Made by a program: the position numbers and the translations under genes
Notes under the pieces: generated by a model
What the model was told of the DNA's origin: nothing
Seen by the model: only the letters and a program-made list of their open reading frames with translations
Databases searched by the model: none
From: Chloroflexota bacterium
GTDB taxonomy: Bacteria > Chloroflexota > Anaerolineae > Aggregatilineales > UBA2796
NCBI GenBank assembly: GCA_003695215.1
Contig: RFIM01000018.1
Span: 1 to 24,856, forward strand
Length of the DNA: 24,856 nucleotides
Reading direction: 5' to 3'
Shown here: positions 15,160 through 21,975 of the stretch, in pieces
Numbering within the stretch: the first letter of the stretch is position 1
Layout: every line of letters begins with the position of its first letter

Positions 15160-15633
15160 TCACTCATCTCCGAGCGCGTCAGCAGCGCTCGTCGAACTCT
15201 CAGCCATCTCAGCCGTCTCGCTAGCGGCCTCAGCGCCTGAATCGGCGCCCATATCGCCTTCGTCATCCAGCGCGTCTTCAGGCACAGCCAGATCAGCCTC
15301 AATGGACTCAGGGTCTTCGCCGCGCTCAAGACGCTCGACAATGGTGTTGAATTCCTCACCCAGGTCTTCGCCTGTCTCATCGGCCATACGGCGCATGAAA
15401 CGGCCGAGCGTGGCAGGATCGGCATCGGCCAGATCGTCCAGCACTGAATCGTCGTCCAAGTCGGCAAAGCGGCTGGACTCGCTTTTAGCGATAGCGACTT
15501 TGGTGATCACGCGGCGCAGATTCAGGCTGCCACAGCGCGTACAGCGCTTTTCAGCTGTGGCGTACTCAGCGTAGGAAAATCTCAGCACCATGCGATGTTG
15601 GCAATCGAGGCAACGGAAATCGTAAGCTGGCAC
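15160..15633 (-). CDS. FmdB-type zinc ribbon protein with acidic tail
   Basis: Protein of 157 residues. The N-terminal FmdB/CxxC_CxxC_SSSS domain is clear: VPAYDFRC, CLDC (8-11) and CTRC (31-34), binding one zinc. After it comes RRVITKVAIAKS, a helix FMRRMADETGEDLGEEF, ERLERGEDPESIE and a very acidic, Ser/Ala-rich tail. FmdB was first seen as a putative regulator of formamidase/amidase genes, but the family is widespread and its function is not settled. Start: a GTG at 15633 has GAGGAG seven bases upstream and matches the family start MPxYxFxC; longer upstream frames lack support. It is followed after three bases by the GT-C-like gene. Confidence 0.88.
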   Translation of the reverse strand: MPAYDFRCLDCQHRMVLRFSYAEYATAEKRCTRCGSLNLRRVITKVAIAKSESSRFADLDDDSVLDDLADADPATLGRFMRRMADETGEDLGEEFNTIVERLERGEDPESIEADLAVPEDALDDEGDMGADSGAEAASETAEMAESSTSAADALGDE

Positions 15634-15671
15634 GGAAACGCTCCTCAACCTTCTGCGAAAATCATTTGTGA

Positions 15672-15677
15672 AGTATA
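15672..15677 (-). promoter_or_regulatory. Candidate -10 element for the zinc-ribbon gene
   Basis: On the minus strand TATACT (5 of 6 matches) lies 38 bases upstream of the GTG at 15633. No good -35 hexamer is visible. Confidence 0.35.
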
Positions 15678-15703
15678 ACACAGCCGCGCTCGAAGCGGTT
15701 GCA

Positions 15704-15721
15704 GGCAGGAGCGTGCCTGCC
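15704..15721. repeat. Perfect inverted repeat (stem-loop), intergenic
   Basis: GGCAGG and CCTGCC form a 6-bp stem around a six-base loop AGCGTG, in the divergent region between the zinc-ribbon and Rieske genes. There is no T-run after it, so it is not a classical terminator; it could be an operator half-site pair. Confidence 0.35.
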
Positions 15722-15899
15722 AGGCGCGATTCCTTCTCGGCGCAGCGCCCTATGGTCAATTTGGTTGAAAGGTAGCACTTGAGGTCAGCTTTGCGCTTGC
15801 TAATTTGCGTGCTACGCGCTAAACTTATGATGATAGTGAAAACGTACGCAAATGCCGCTTGCTCTCGGTCTGCACAAGCGCAAAGCCTACGTGAAGAGC

Positions 15900-15905
15900 T
15901 AAAAT
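15900..15905 (+). promoter_or_regulatory. Weak candidate -10 element for the Rieske operon
   Basis: TAAAAT (5 of 6) in the context GCTAAAATGG, 57 bases before the ATG at 15963. The flanks resemble those of the perfect TATAAT sites elsewhere in the window. TATGAT at 15826-15831 is an alternative. Confidence 0.25.
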
Positions 15906-15962
15906 GGCCAGGGAAAAGTTATTCAGTCGCGCCAAATAGGTTAACGACTCAGGGGAAGATGC

Positions 15963-16568
15963 ATGACAACACAGACCGTCACTAAAGGGAAAGCAGCTGC
16001 ACAGACGCGCGAGGCGGCTGCACCTGCACCGGCGGCGAGTAGCGAAGCGGCCGTCAAGCCGATCAATCGCCGCGAGTTTTTGTATTACATCTGGGGCGCC
16101 AGCATCGCGGTCTTCTTGGCGCAGACGACGGGCGCCATCATCTGGTTTGCGCTGCCGCGCTTCCGCGAAGGCGAGTTCGGCGGCATCTTTGTTGTTGATC
16201 CGGCCACTGTGCCTGCTGTTGGCAGCGCACCTGTGCCGAATCCGACGGGCAAGTACTGGCTCAGCCACACGCCGAACGGCTTGCTGGCGCTCAACATGGT
16301 CTGCACGCATTTAGGCTGCCTGTTCAAATGGGTAGACGCGAACGCGCGCTTCGAGTGCCCGTGCCATGGCTCAAAGTTCGAAGAGGACGGCAAGTACATT
16401 GAAGGGCCGGCGCCGCGCAGCCTGGATCGCTTCGCAGTGCGCGTGATCACGTCTACAGGTGTGGTTGAATCGGATGCCAGCGGCAATCCTGTCAAGATTG
16501 ATGGCGCGGTGCGCATCGAGATCAACACAGGCAAGAAGATCAAGGGCCCGAGCGCTGGCCAAGCCTGA
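15963..16568 (+). CDS. Rieske [2Fe-2S] subunit of cytochrome bc-type complex
   Basis: Rieske iron-sulfur protein of 201 residues, the quinol-oxidising electron acceptor of a bc/b6f-type complex. Cluster ligands are in CTHLGC (114-119) and CPCH (132-135), giving two Cys and two His, plus the disulfide-type Cys pair (119 and 134). The N-terminal 30 residues are Ala/Lys-rich and cytoplasmic; NRREF (35-39) immediately before the single transmembrane helix (about 40-62) matches a Tat signal-anchor, the usual route for Rieske proteins. Head group lies on the outer side. AGGGGA precedes the ATG. First gene of a three-gene run with cytochrome b and a dihaem cytochrome c, all on the plus strand. Could be named petC or qcrA; the choice is not resolved. 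Confidence 0.94.
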   Translation: MTTQTVTKGKAAAQTREAAAPAPAASSEAAVKPINRREFLYYIWGASIAVFLAQTTGAIIWFALPRFREGEFGGIFVVDPATVPAVGSAPVPNPTGKYWLSHTPNGLLALNMVCTHLGCLFKWVDANARFECPCHGSKFEEDGKYIEGPAPRSLDRFAVRVITSTGVVESDASGNPVKIDGAVRIEINTGKKIKGPSAGQA

Positions 16569-16671
16569 GGGCCATACTTTCCAGAGCATCGCAAGTGCCG
16601 CAACGGGGAAACTTCAGCGCGCTTGTGTGGTGTATCGTAAGTGAACGCAGAAGAGTTTTGAGGAGTGCTAT

Positions 16672-18477
16672 ATGTCGGTATTGCCTTTCCCTTCCTTCCT
16701 TGATGACATCAAGGAAAAGGGCGTGCGGAAAGCCGTCATGGAGCTGGTGGACGAGACGGTCGAACGCATCACGGCGGGCATGAACATCCAGGACATTCGC
16801 GAGGCGTTGCGCGGCGATCCGCCTTCACGGCGCCCGAATCCACGCCTGACGCCACACGCCGATGCTTTCTGGATGCACATGCGCCCGAGCTACTATCATC
16901 AGGCGGTTACGGGCATTTACCCAACATTCCGCCTCGGCTTCCTTTCCACTTTCACTTTCGTGATTGAGATCATCACAGGCATGTTCCTGATGATCTTCTA
17001 CACACCTTCGCCAACAGCCGCCTATGAGAACATGATCAACATCATGACCAACGTGCCGCTCGGGCAGTTCATGCGCGATATGCACCGCTTGGGCGCTGAG
17101 GCAATGGTGATCGTAGTGGCCTTACATACCATACGCACATTCGCCACAGGTTCATATAAAAAGCCGCGCCAATTCACCTGGTTCACGGGCATGGTCTTGC
17201 TCGTGCTGACGCTCTTCTTGAGCTTCACGGGCTATCTGCTGCCATGGGATCAGCTGGCCTTCTGGGCAGTCACGATCGGCACTTCAATGGCAGAAGCGGC
17301 GCCGCCCGAGATTCTGGGCACGAACATCAACCTGCTGCTGCGTGGCGCGCCTGATATCGGCGCGGGCGGCCTGCTGCGCTTCTACCTGCTGCACGTCTTC
17401 CTGTTGCCCATGCTGACGGTCATCTTCCTGGGCGTGCACTACTACAAGGTTGTGCTGCATGGTCACAGCCTGCCGCCACGCCTTGAGGAGATCGGCCAGG
17501 ATACAGCCAAGCGCGTGCCAATGGATAAGCGCGTCTACTTCATCCCCGATGTGGCCACTACTGAAGTGATGTGGTTCGGCATGACCATCTTGGTCATGGT
17601 AGTGATGGTAACCTGGTTCTTCCACGCGCCATTGGAGACGCACGCCAATCCGAATGTGACGCCATTGCACACCACAGCGCCGTGGTACTTCTTCTGGCTG
17701 CAAGGGCTGCTCAAGCTGGGCGATAAGATTCTCTTCGGCTTGGTGATCCCGACTGTCCTGTTGATCGCCTTCTTCGTCTACCCATACTTGGACGTAGCGA
17801 AGAGTCGCCGCTACGCGCATCGGCGCTTCCAGCTCAGCCTGATGTTGAGCTTCATCTTCGTCATGTGGCTGCTCTCCTACATGGGCACAGCCAAGTGGGG
17901 CGTGGATACAGCCGGTGACCAAGAGATGGTGCAAGCCTTGGCGCCGATGGAAGGCGTTGGGCCCGTGCGCGCCATGCCCTACGACGCTTGGGTGAATGGC
18001 ACCTACTGCACTAGCGATCTCGACCGCGACCACAAGCTGCAGCACGTGCAATGGGGCGCCGTGATGCCGCAGCCGCTGCTGTACCCTGATACCTCGCGCG
18101 AGGTGCTGTGCCAGGCCGTGCCTGAAGGCAAGATGCGCAAGCTGATGGAAGAATTCGTCCACTTGAAGGAGAAGTGGGGCAAGGACTTGCCGAACGTGGT
18201 CGGCATCCTGACCGTCTCAGACTATCAGCGCGACCTGAAGCGCATTGACCTGAAGGTGATCTGGAATACGCCTGAGCTTGGCGCAGATGGCAAGCCGCTG
18301 CGCAACGAAGATGGCAGCATCAAGATCAAGATGGTCGAATCGCTCTATGATGTCGACGGCCGCCAGGAGCTGGATGCCAACGGCCTGCCCAAGACTTTCA
18401 TGGTGCCCGCTATCCAGTTCTCGGGCAAGCAGGTGTTCATCCATCGTCTCTCCGAATATCAGGGCGTCGGTCACTAG
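16672..18477 (+). CDS. Cytochrome b of bc-type complex (b6 plus subunit IV in one chain, C-terminal extension)
   Basis: Membrane haem-b protein of 601 residues. An N-terminal 60-residue soluble region precedes about eight transmembrane helices. Axial ligands are His138/His152 (13 residues between) and His241/His256 (14 between); the 14-residue spacing on helix D is the b6-type pattern. Subunit-IV-like helices follow in the same chain. The Qo motif is APWY (336-339), so the Glu of PEWY is replaced by Pro337. No Cys is seen near RLGF (87-90), where b6 has the Cys that holds the extra c-type haem. Residues ~405-601 form a soluble tail with two Cys (446, 480) but no CxxCH; I do not recognise it. 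GAGGAG six bases before the ATG. Gap of 103 bases after the Rieske gene. Confidence 0.93.
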   Translation: MSVLPFPSFLDDIKEKGVRKAVMELVDETVERITAGMNIQDIREALRGDPPSRRPNPRLTPHADAFWMHMRPSYYHQAVTGIYPTFRLGFLSTFTFVIEIITGMFLMIFYTPSPTAAYENMINIMTNVPLGQFMRDMHRLGAEAMVIVVALHTIRTFATGSYKKPRQFTWFTGMVLLVLTLFLSFTGYLLPWDQLAFWAVTIGTSMAEAAPPEILGTNINLLLRGAPDIGAGGLLRFYLLHVFLLPMLTVIFLGVHYYKVVLHGHSLPPRLEEIGQDTAKRVPMDKRVYFIPDVATTEVMWFGMTILVMVVMVTWFFHAPLETHANPNVTPLHTTAPWYFFWLQGLLKLGDKILFGLVIPTVLLIAFFVYPYLDVAKSRRYAHRRFQLSLMLSFIFVMWLLSYMGTAKWGVDTAGDQEMVQALAPMEGVGPVRAMPYDAWVNGTYCTSDLDRDHKLQHVQWGAVMPQPLLYPDTSREVLCQAVPEGKMRKLMEEFVHLKEKWGKDLPNVVGILTVSDYQRDLKRIDLKVIWNTPELGADGKPLRNEDGSIKIKMVESLYDVDGRQELDANGLPKTFMVPAIQFSGKQVFIHRLSEYQGVGH

Positions 18478-18486
18478 AACACATAG

Positions 18487-18510
18487 GGGCGGCGTTTGCA
18501 AGCGCCGCCC
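18487..18510 (+). other. Stem-loop between cytochrome b and cytochrome c genes
   Basis: GGGCGGCG and CGCCGCCC form a perfect 8-bp GC stem with an eight-base loop TTTGCAAG, ten bases after the cytochrome b stop. It is not followed by a T-run (TTGATCAA follows), so it is more likely an mRNA-stability or partial attenuation element within the operon than a full terminator. Confidence 0.5.
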
Positions 18511-18542
18511 TTGATCAAAAACGCTGAGGGCAAGAAGCACAC

Positions 18543-19724
18543 ATGAGCATTCAAAATAAGATTATTCTCGGCACTGCGTCCTTCGTGGGCATCATGTTGC
18601 TGGTCGGCTGGATCATCATCAATGAGCCCGCGCGCATGGAAGTCTTCACCCAACAATGGGAAGGGCGCTCCATAGAACGCGGCGCCGAGCTGTACCTGAA
18701 CAACTGCTACAGCTGCCATGCTGAAGACGGCTTGGGCCTCTCGGGCTATGCGCCTGCCCTGAAGAATCCGATGCTCTTCTTGGAGGAAAATCCAGGCAAA
18801 GTGGCGAACGATCAGCTGCGCGCCATGCGCGCTGAACTCAACCAGCTGCAGCGCGCCATTGAGAACTATCAGGCAGACATTACCCTGCGCGCCGAGCTGC
18901 TGGCACGCCGTGACGCAGCGCCTGAAGGCTCAGAAGAGCGGCAGAGCATCCAAATGCAGCTAGATGAAGTGGATACGCGCATCCGCCTCTTCGATCCCAA
19001 CACGCCACAGAAGATCGACGAGCTCCTGCCGCGCATCGCCGAGCAAGAGGCAAAGGTCGAGGAGCTGCGCGCTCAAGGCTGGGAGCTGAACCGCGAGCCG
19101 CGCCTGAAGGAGCTGAACTGGACAGGCGGCTTGGAGGCCTATTTGCGCTCAACACTGATTGCTGGGCGCCCAACTAGCGGCCAGCTGTGGAACGGCAACA
19201 TCATGCAGGCCTGGGGACAAGAGGCCGGCGGTCCGTTGCGCCCTGATGAGATCGAAAACCTGGTCGCCTTCATCATGAACTACCGCGAAGAGGCGCTCAA
19301 ACTGACACCCAACGACATCCGTCAAGGCTTCAAAATCGCCAGTGAAGGCACTGTGGCAGCCGATAAGGAAGTGCTGGGCGCGGGCGTGGACGTCATGGCG
19401 CTCGATCTGAGTGGCGGCGATGCCACAGCCGGCCAGCAGAAGTACACTTCCTTTGGCTGTGCTGCCTGCCACAGTGCGCCGGGCGGCGCCGCTTACAACT
19501 TCTCGCCGACGGCAGGCACCTACACGCGCGTGGAAAACGTGCGCCTGCGCCTGGATCAGTTCAGCGGCTACACGCCCGAGCAGTATCTGGCCGAGTCAAT
19601 CTTGTATCCAAGCCGCTATATTGTGCCAGGCGGCGAGGCGGTGCAAATGCCTGCCAATTATGCCGATCAGATGGACCTGCAAGACTTGCGCGACGTCATC
19701 GCCTATCTCAGCACCTACCGCTGA
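18543..19724 (+). CDS. Membrane-anchored dihaem cytochrome c with helical insertion
   Basis: Cytochrome c of 393 residues with an uncleaved N-terminal anchor helix (about 7-27), then two haem-binding motifs: CYSCH (55-59) and CAACH (306-310). Probable sixth ligands are Met221 (NIMQAW) and Met369 (QMPANY). It should carry electrons from the Rieske protein to a terminal acceptor on the outer face. Between the first CxxCH and its Met ligand lies a long charged helical insertion (about 83-178), rich in Glu/Gln/Arg/Leu, with coiled-coil-like runs such as LRAMRAELNQLQRAIENY and AEQEAKVEELRAQ. That makes the first domain about 170 residues rather than ~90. Ends just before a strong terminator, so it is the last gene of the complex operon. 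Confidence 0.92.
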   Translation: MSIQNKIILGTASFVGIMLLVGWIIINEPARMEVFTQQWEGRSIERGAELYLNNCYSCHAEDGLGLSGYAPALKNPMLFLEENPGKVANDQLRAMRAELNQLQRAIENYQADITLRAELLARRDAAPEGSEERQSIQMQLDEVDTRIRLFDPNTPQKIDELLPRIAEQEAKVEELRAQGWELNREPRLKELNWTGGLEAYLRSTLIAGRPTSGQLWNGNIMQAWGQEAGGPLRPDEIENLVAFIMNYREEALKLTPNDIRQGFKIASEGTVAADKEVLGAGVDVMALDLSGGDATAGQQKYTSFGCAACHSAPGGAAYNFSPTAGTYTRVENVRLRLDQFSGYTPEQYLAESILYPSRYIVPGGEAVQMPANYADQMDLQDLRDVIAYLSTYR

Positions 19725-19742
19725 TCGTCCACTGCTCAAAGC

Positions 19743-19772
19743 AAAACGTCCGCTGTGCAGCGGACGTTTTTT
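19743..19772. terminator. Bidirectional Rho-independent terminator
   Basis: AAAACGTCCGCT, loop GTGC, then AGCGGACGTTTT and two more T: a perfect 12-bp inverted repeat whose A- and T-runs serve both strands. It lies 18 bases after the cytochrome c stop and 19 bases after the (convergent) rpsI stop, so it can end both operons. Confidence 0.92.
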
Positions 19773-19791
19773 ATCGCTAAAGGAGCGCGCC

Positions 19792-20190
19792 CTAGCGCTT
19801 GGTGTAGGTCGGTGCCTTGCGGGCGCGGCGCAGGCCGGGCTTCTTGCGTTCTTTGGCGCGCGGATCGCGCGTCAGCAAGCCTGCGTGGCGCAACAACGGG
19901 CGCTTCTCAGGGTCGAGCTTCAAGATGGCACGTGCCACGCCCAGCTTGATAGCATCGGTCTGGCCTGTGATGCCGCCGCCCTTGACCAAGACGCTCATGT
20001 CGAAGCTGCCTTCCATACCGCACAGGCGCAGCGGCGAGAGCGCCGTATCCAGATCGCCCATGCGCGAGAGGTACTCAGCCGCAGGCTTATCGTTGATCAA
20101 GTAATTGCCCGTGCCGCCAGGGTAGAGCCGCACACGCGCCGTGGCCTCCTTACGGCGACCAATGCCTTCCACGTATTGTCTGCCGTTCAT
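19792..20190 (-). CDS. rpsI: 30S ribosomal protein S9
   Basis: Small-subunit protein S9 (132 residues), located near the P-site tRNA through its C-terminal tail. Recognised from VEGIGRRKEATARVRLYPG at the start, the glycine-rich GGGITGQ, AIKLGVARAIL, LLTRDPRAKERKKPG and the conserved end KAPTYTKR (family: KAPQxSKR). Its ATG overlaps the rplM stop as ATGA, indicating translational coupling. Last gene of the operon; the shared terminator follows. Length is usual. Confidence 0.97.
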   Translation of the reverse strand: MNGRQYVEGIGRRKEATARVRLYPGGTGNYLINDKPAAEYLSRMGDLDTALSPLRLCGMEGSFDMSVLVKGGGITGQTDAIKLGVARAILKLDPEKRPLLRHAGLLTRDPRAKERKKPGLRRARKAPTYTKR

Positions 20191-20645
20191 GCCTTCTTCA
20201 CCTCGGAGATGTCCAGGACTTCAGGCTTCTGTGCGCCGTGCGGATGCGCACTGCCCGCGTACACTTTCAACTTCTTCGCCATGCGCCGCCCTAAGCGATT
20301 GTGAGGCAGCATGCCCTTGACTGCCAGCTCAATTACGCGCTCAGGATGCTTGGCAAGCATCTGGCGCAGCGAGACCTGGCGGAAACCGCCTGGGTACTGC
20401 GAATGGCGATAGTAAAACTTGGTATCGAGCCGATCTTGAGTCACTTTGACTTTCTCGGCGTTGATCACGATCACATAGTCGCCGCTATCGATATGTGGTG
20501 CGAAGGTCGCTTTGTGCTTGCCGCGCAGCACCGCCGCAACGCGAGCTGCCAAACGCCCTAAGATCGCATCGGTTGCATCCACCACATACCATTTGCGTTC
20601 ACGCGCGGCGCTCTCAAGGGTAGGTGTGTAGGTCTTGTATCTCAT
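20187..20645 (-). CDS. rplM: 50S ribosomal protein L13
   Basis: Large-subunit assembly protein L13 (152 residues). Marks include RKWYVVDATDAILGRLA, LRGKHKATFAPHID, GDYVIVINAEKV, YYRHSQYPGG and GMLPHNRLGRRM, all typical. ATG 20645 gives MRYKTYTPTLES, with GGAG eight bases upstream; an ATG at 20666 would add seven residues lacking homology. The start lies within the end of truA, overlapping it by 32 bases, and the end overlaps rpsI by four, so truA, rplM and rpsI appear coupled. Slightly longer than the usual 142-150 residues. Confidence 0.96.
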   Translation of the reverse strand: MRYKTYTPTLESAARERKWYVVDATDAILGRLAARVAAVLRGKHKATFAPHIDSGDYVIVINAEKVKVTQDRLDTKFYYRHSQYPGGFRQVSLRQMLAKHPERVIELAVKGMLPHNRLGRRMAKKLKVYAGSAHPHGAQKPEVLDISEVKKA

Positions 20646-21456
20646 CTTCTGCACTCCAGCGGGCATCTTCCCGCTTGCTGTCCTCTTGAGTCTCTGAAAA
20701 AGTCACTTCCACTAAGGTCAAGCCATGCGGCGGCGCCAGGTGCCGCAACGCGCCGCGCTGTGCGGCGCGGAAAGCGCGCTCGAAGGCCGCTAGGCTGAGC
20801 TTACCTTGCCCAACTGCCACTAGATTGCCCACAATGGCGCGCACCATGCGATACAAGAACGCATCGGCTGTGATGCGAAAGGCAGCGCACGGCACGCCAT
20901 ACTGCACAGGCAGAGCGCGCCACTTGGCAGTAAAGACCGTGCGCTCCGTTGTGCCGCGCTCGCCAAGCGGCGGCCTGCCGAAGCTAGCGAAGTCATGCCG
21001 CCCGATCAGCAGCTCAGCAGCGCTATTCATCAAGGTCAGCTCGCAAGGCGGCGTCACACGCCAAGCATAGCGCGCCAAAAGCGGATGGCGCACGTTCGCG
21101 AAATAGACGCGGTACTCGTAGGTGCGCCGTGCGGCTTGATAGCGCGGATGGAAGTCGACATCGGCGCGGCTGAGCTGCAACACGGCAATTGAGTCGGGCA
21201 GAGCAGCGTTGAGCGCGTTTTGCAAAGCACGCTCGCTGTGTCGCCAAGCTATATCGAAGGCGATGACCTGCCCACTGGCATGGACGCCGCGATCAGTGCG
21301 GCCCGCCGCGATGATCGGCACGGGCTGCCCTGCAAGGCGCGCCAAAGCGGCTTCAAGCGCGCCTTGCACACTTGGCGCTGCTGCAGCGCCGCGCAGCCGC
21401 TGGAAGCCTTGAAAGGCGTCGCCTTCGTAAGCGATCACTGCACGATAGCGTGCCAT
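20614..21456 (-). CDS. truA: tRNA pseudouridine(38-40) synthase TruA
   Basis: Pseudouridine synthase of 280 residues that isomerises uridines 38-40 in the tRNA anticodon stem. The catalytic motif GRTDRGVHA (52-60) with Asp55 is intact; YRAVIAYEGDAFQGFQR at the start, FHPRYQAARRTYEYRV, GRHDFASF and the C-terminal AFLYRMVRAIVGNLVAVGQG motif all match TruA. GAGGAAGG lies just before the ATG. The C-terminal tail beyond TLVEVTF is charged and encoded partly within the overlap with rplM. Position between rplQ and rplM is the standard one in many Gram-positive-like ribosomal operons. Confidence 0.96.
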   Translation of the reverse strand: MARYRAVIAYEGDAFQGFQRLRGAAAAPSVQGALEAALARLAGQPVPIIAAGRTDRGVHASGQVIAFDIAWRHSERALQNALNAALPDSIAVLQLSRADVDFHPRYQAARRTYEYRVYFANVRHPLLARYAWRVTPPCELTLMNSAAELLIGRHDFASFGRPPLGERGTTERTVFTAKWRALPVQYGVPCAAFRITADAFLYRMVRAIVGNLVAVGQGKLSLAAFERAFRAAQRGALRHLAPPHGLTLVEVTFSETQEDSKREDARWSAEDEIQDLHTYP

Positions 21457-21477
21457 GCCTTCCTCAAAAGCCCTCGC

Positions 21478-21957
21478 TTATTTCTGGCCTTCAGGTTTCG
21501 GCTGTGTGGCGCTTCGCCCACGCCGCAAGCGACCGAGCAAGCCGCCTTGTGCGCCTGAAGCGCCTTTCTGCGCGCTCGGGCGGTCAACCAGCTCCAGGAT
21601 GACCATCTCAGCGGCATCGCCCTTGCGCAACCCGAGTCGGTAAATGCGGGTGTAGCCGCCAGGGCGCTCAGCATAGCGCGGCGCCAGCTCATCGAAGAGC
21701 TTCTTAACGACAGCTTTGCTATCCAGCCGCCCTGCCAGCAAGCGGCGCACAAAAATGCCATAGGCAGGGTCAGGATGAGCCAAACCGCGCTTGGCTTTGG
21801 TGATCATGCGCTCGGCTTCAGCGCGGATCGCCTGAGCTTTGGCGCGCGTGGTTTTGATGCGTTCATGTTGGAATAACTGCGTGATCAAAGTGCGGCGCAG
21901 CGCGTTCCGCTGACCGACACTGCGTCCGAGTTTCTTCCCGTCAATGCGGTGTCGCAT
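21478..21957 (-). CDS. rplQ: 50S ribosomal protein L17 with C-terminal extension
   Basis: Large-subunit protein L17, lining the peptide exit tunnel region. The N-terminal 120 residues hold the family core: MRHRIDGKKLGRSVGQRNAL, LITQLFQHERIKTTRAKA, AERMITKAKRG, GGYTRIYRLGLRKGDAAEMVILEL. Length is 159 rather than the usual ~116-130; the extra ~35 residues are low-complexity, Gly/Arg/Gln/Lys-rich and end PKPEGQK. GGAGG five bases before the ATG. Starts 18 bases after rpoA, the normal neighbour. Confidence 0.96.
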   Translation of the reverse strand: MRHRIDGKKLGRSVGQRNALRRTLITQLFQHERIKTTRAKAQAIRAEAERMITKAKRGLAHPDPAYGIFVRRLLAGRLDSKAVVKKLFDELAPRYAERPGGYTRIYRLGLRKGDAAEMVILELVDRPSAQKGASGAQGGLLGRLRRGRSATQPKPEGQK

Positions 21958-21975
21958 ACTTTCCTCCGTGTAGGC

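Larger units (their letters stand above)
15634..15962 (+). other. Divergent intergenic region (329 bases)
   Basis: The only gap above 300 bases in the window, between the minus-strand zinc-ribbon gene and the plus-strand Rieske operon. It holds candidate -10 elements for both directions (15672-15677 minus, 15900-15905 plus), a perfect inverted repeat at 15704-15721 and a ribosome site AGGGGA before 15963. The short frames in it show no family resemblance. No tRNA or RNA family was recognised. Confidence 0.6.

Noticed and set aside
12574..15240. Several long plus-strand frames (for example 12574-13227, 14323-14907, 14911-15240) opposite the GT-C-like gene
   Set aside because: They lie antisense to a protein with clear transmembrane pattern; their translations are Arg/Gln/Ala-rich without domains, as expected from shadows in GC-rich DNA.
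15634..15759. N-terminal extension of the FmdB-type protein
   Set aside because: No homology to the family, while GTG at 15633 has a strong GAGGAG and begins exactly at the zinc-ribbon motif.
17284..18162. 292-residue minus-strand frame opposite cytochrome b
   Set aside because: His/Gln-rich translation is the antisense image of a membrane protein whose haem ligands are intact on the plus strand.
15963..19724. Alternative complex III, common in Chloroflexota
   Set aside because: The genes are a Rieske protein, cytochrome b and dihaem cytochrome c; no Act-type subunit (pentahaem cytochrome, molybdopterin-like or NrfD-like protein) is present.
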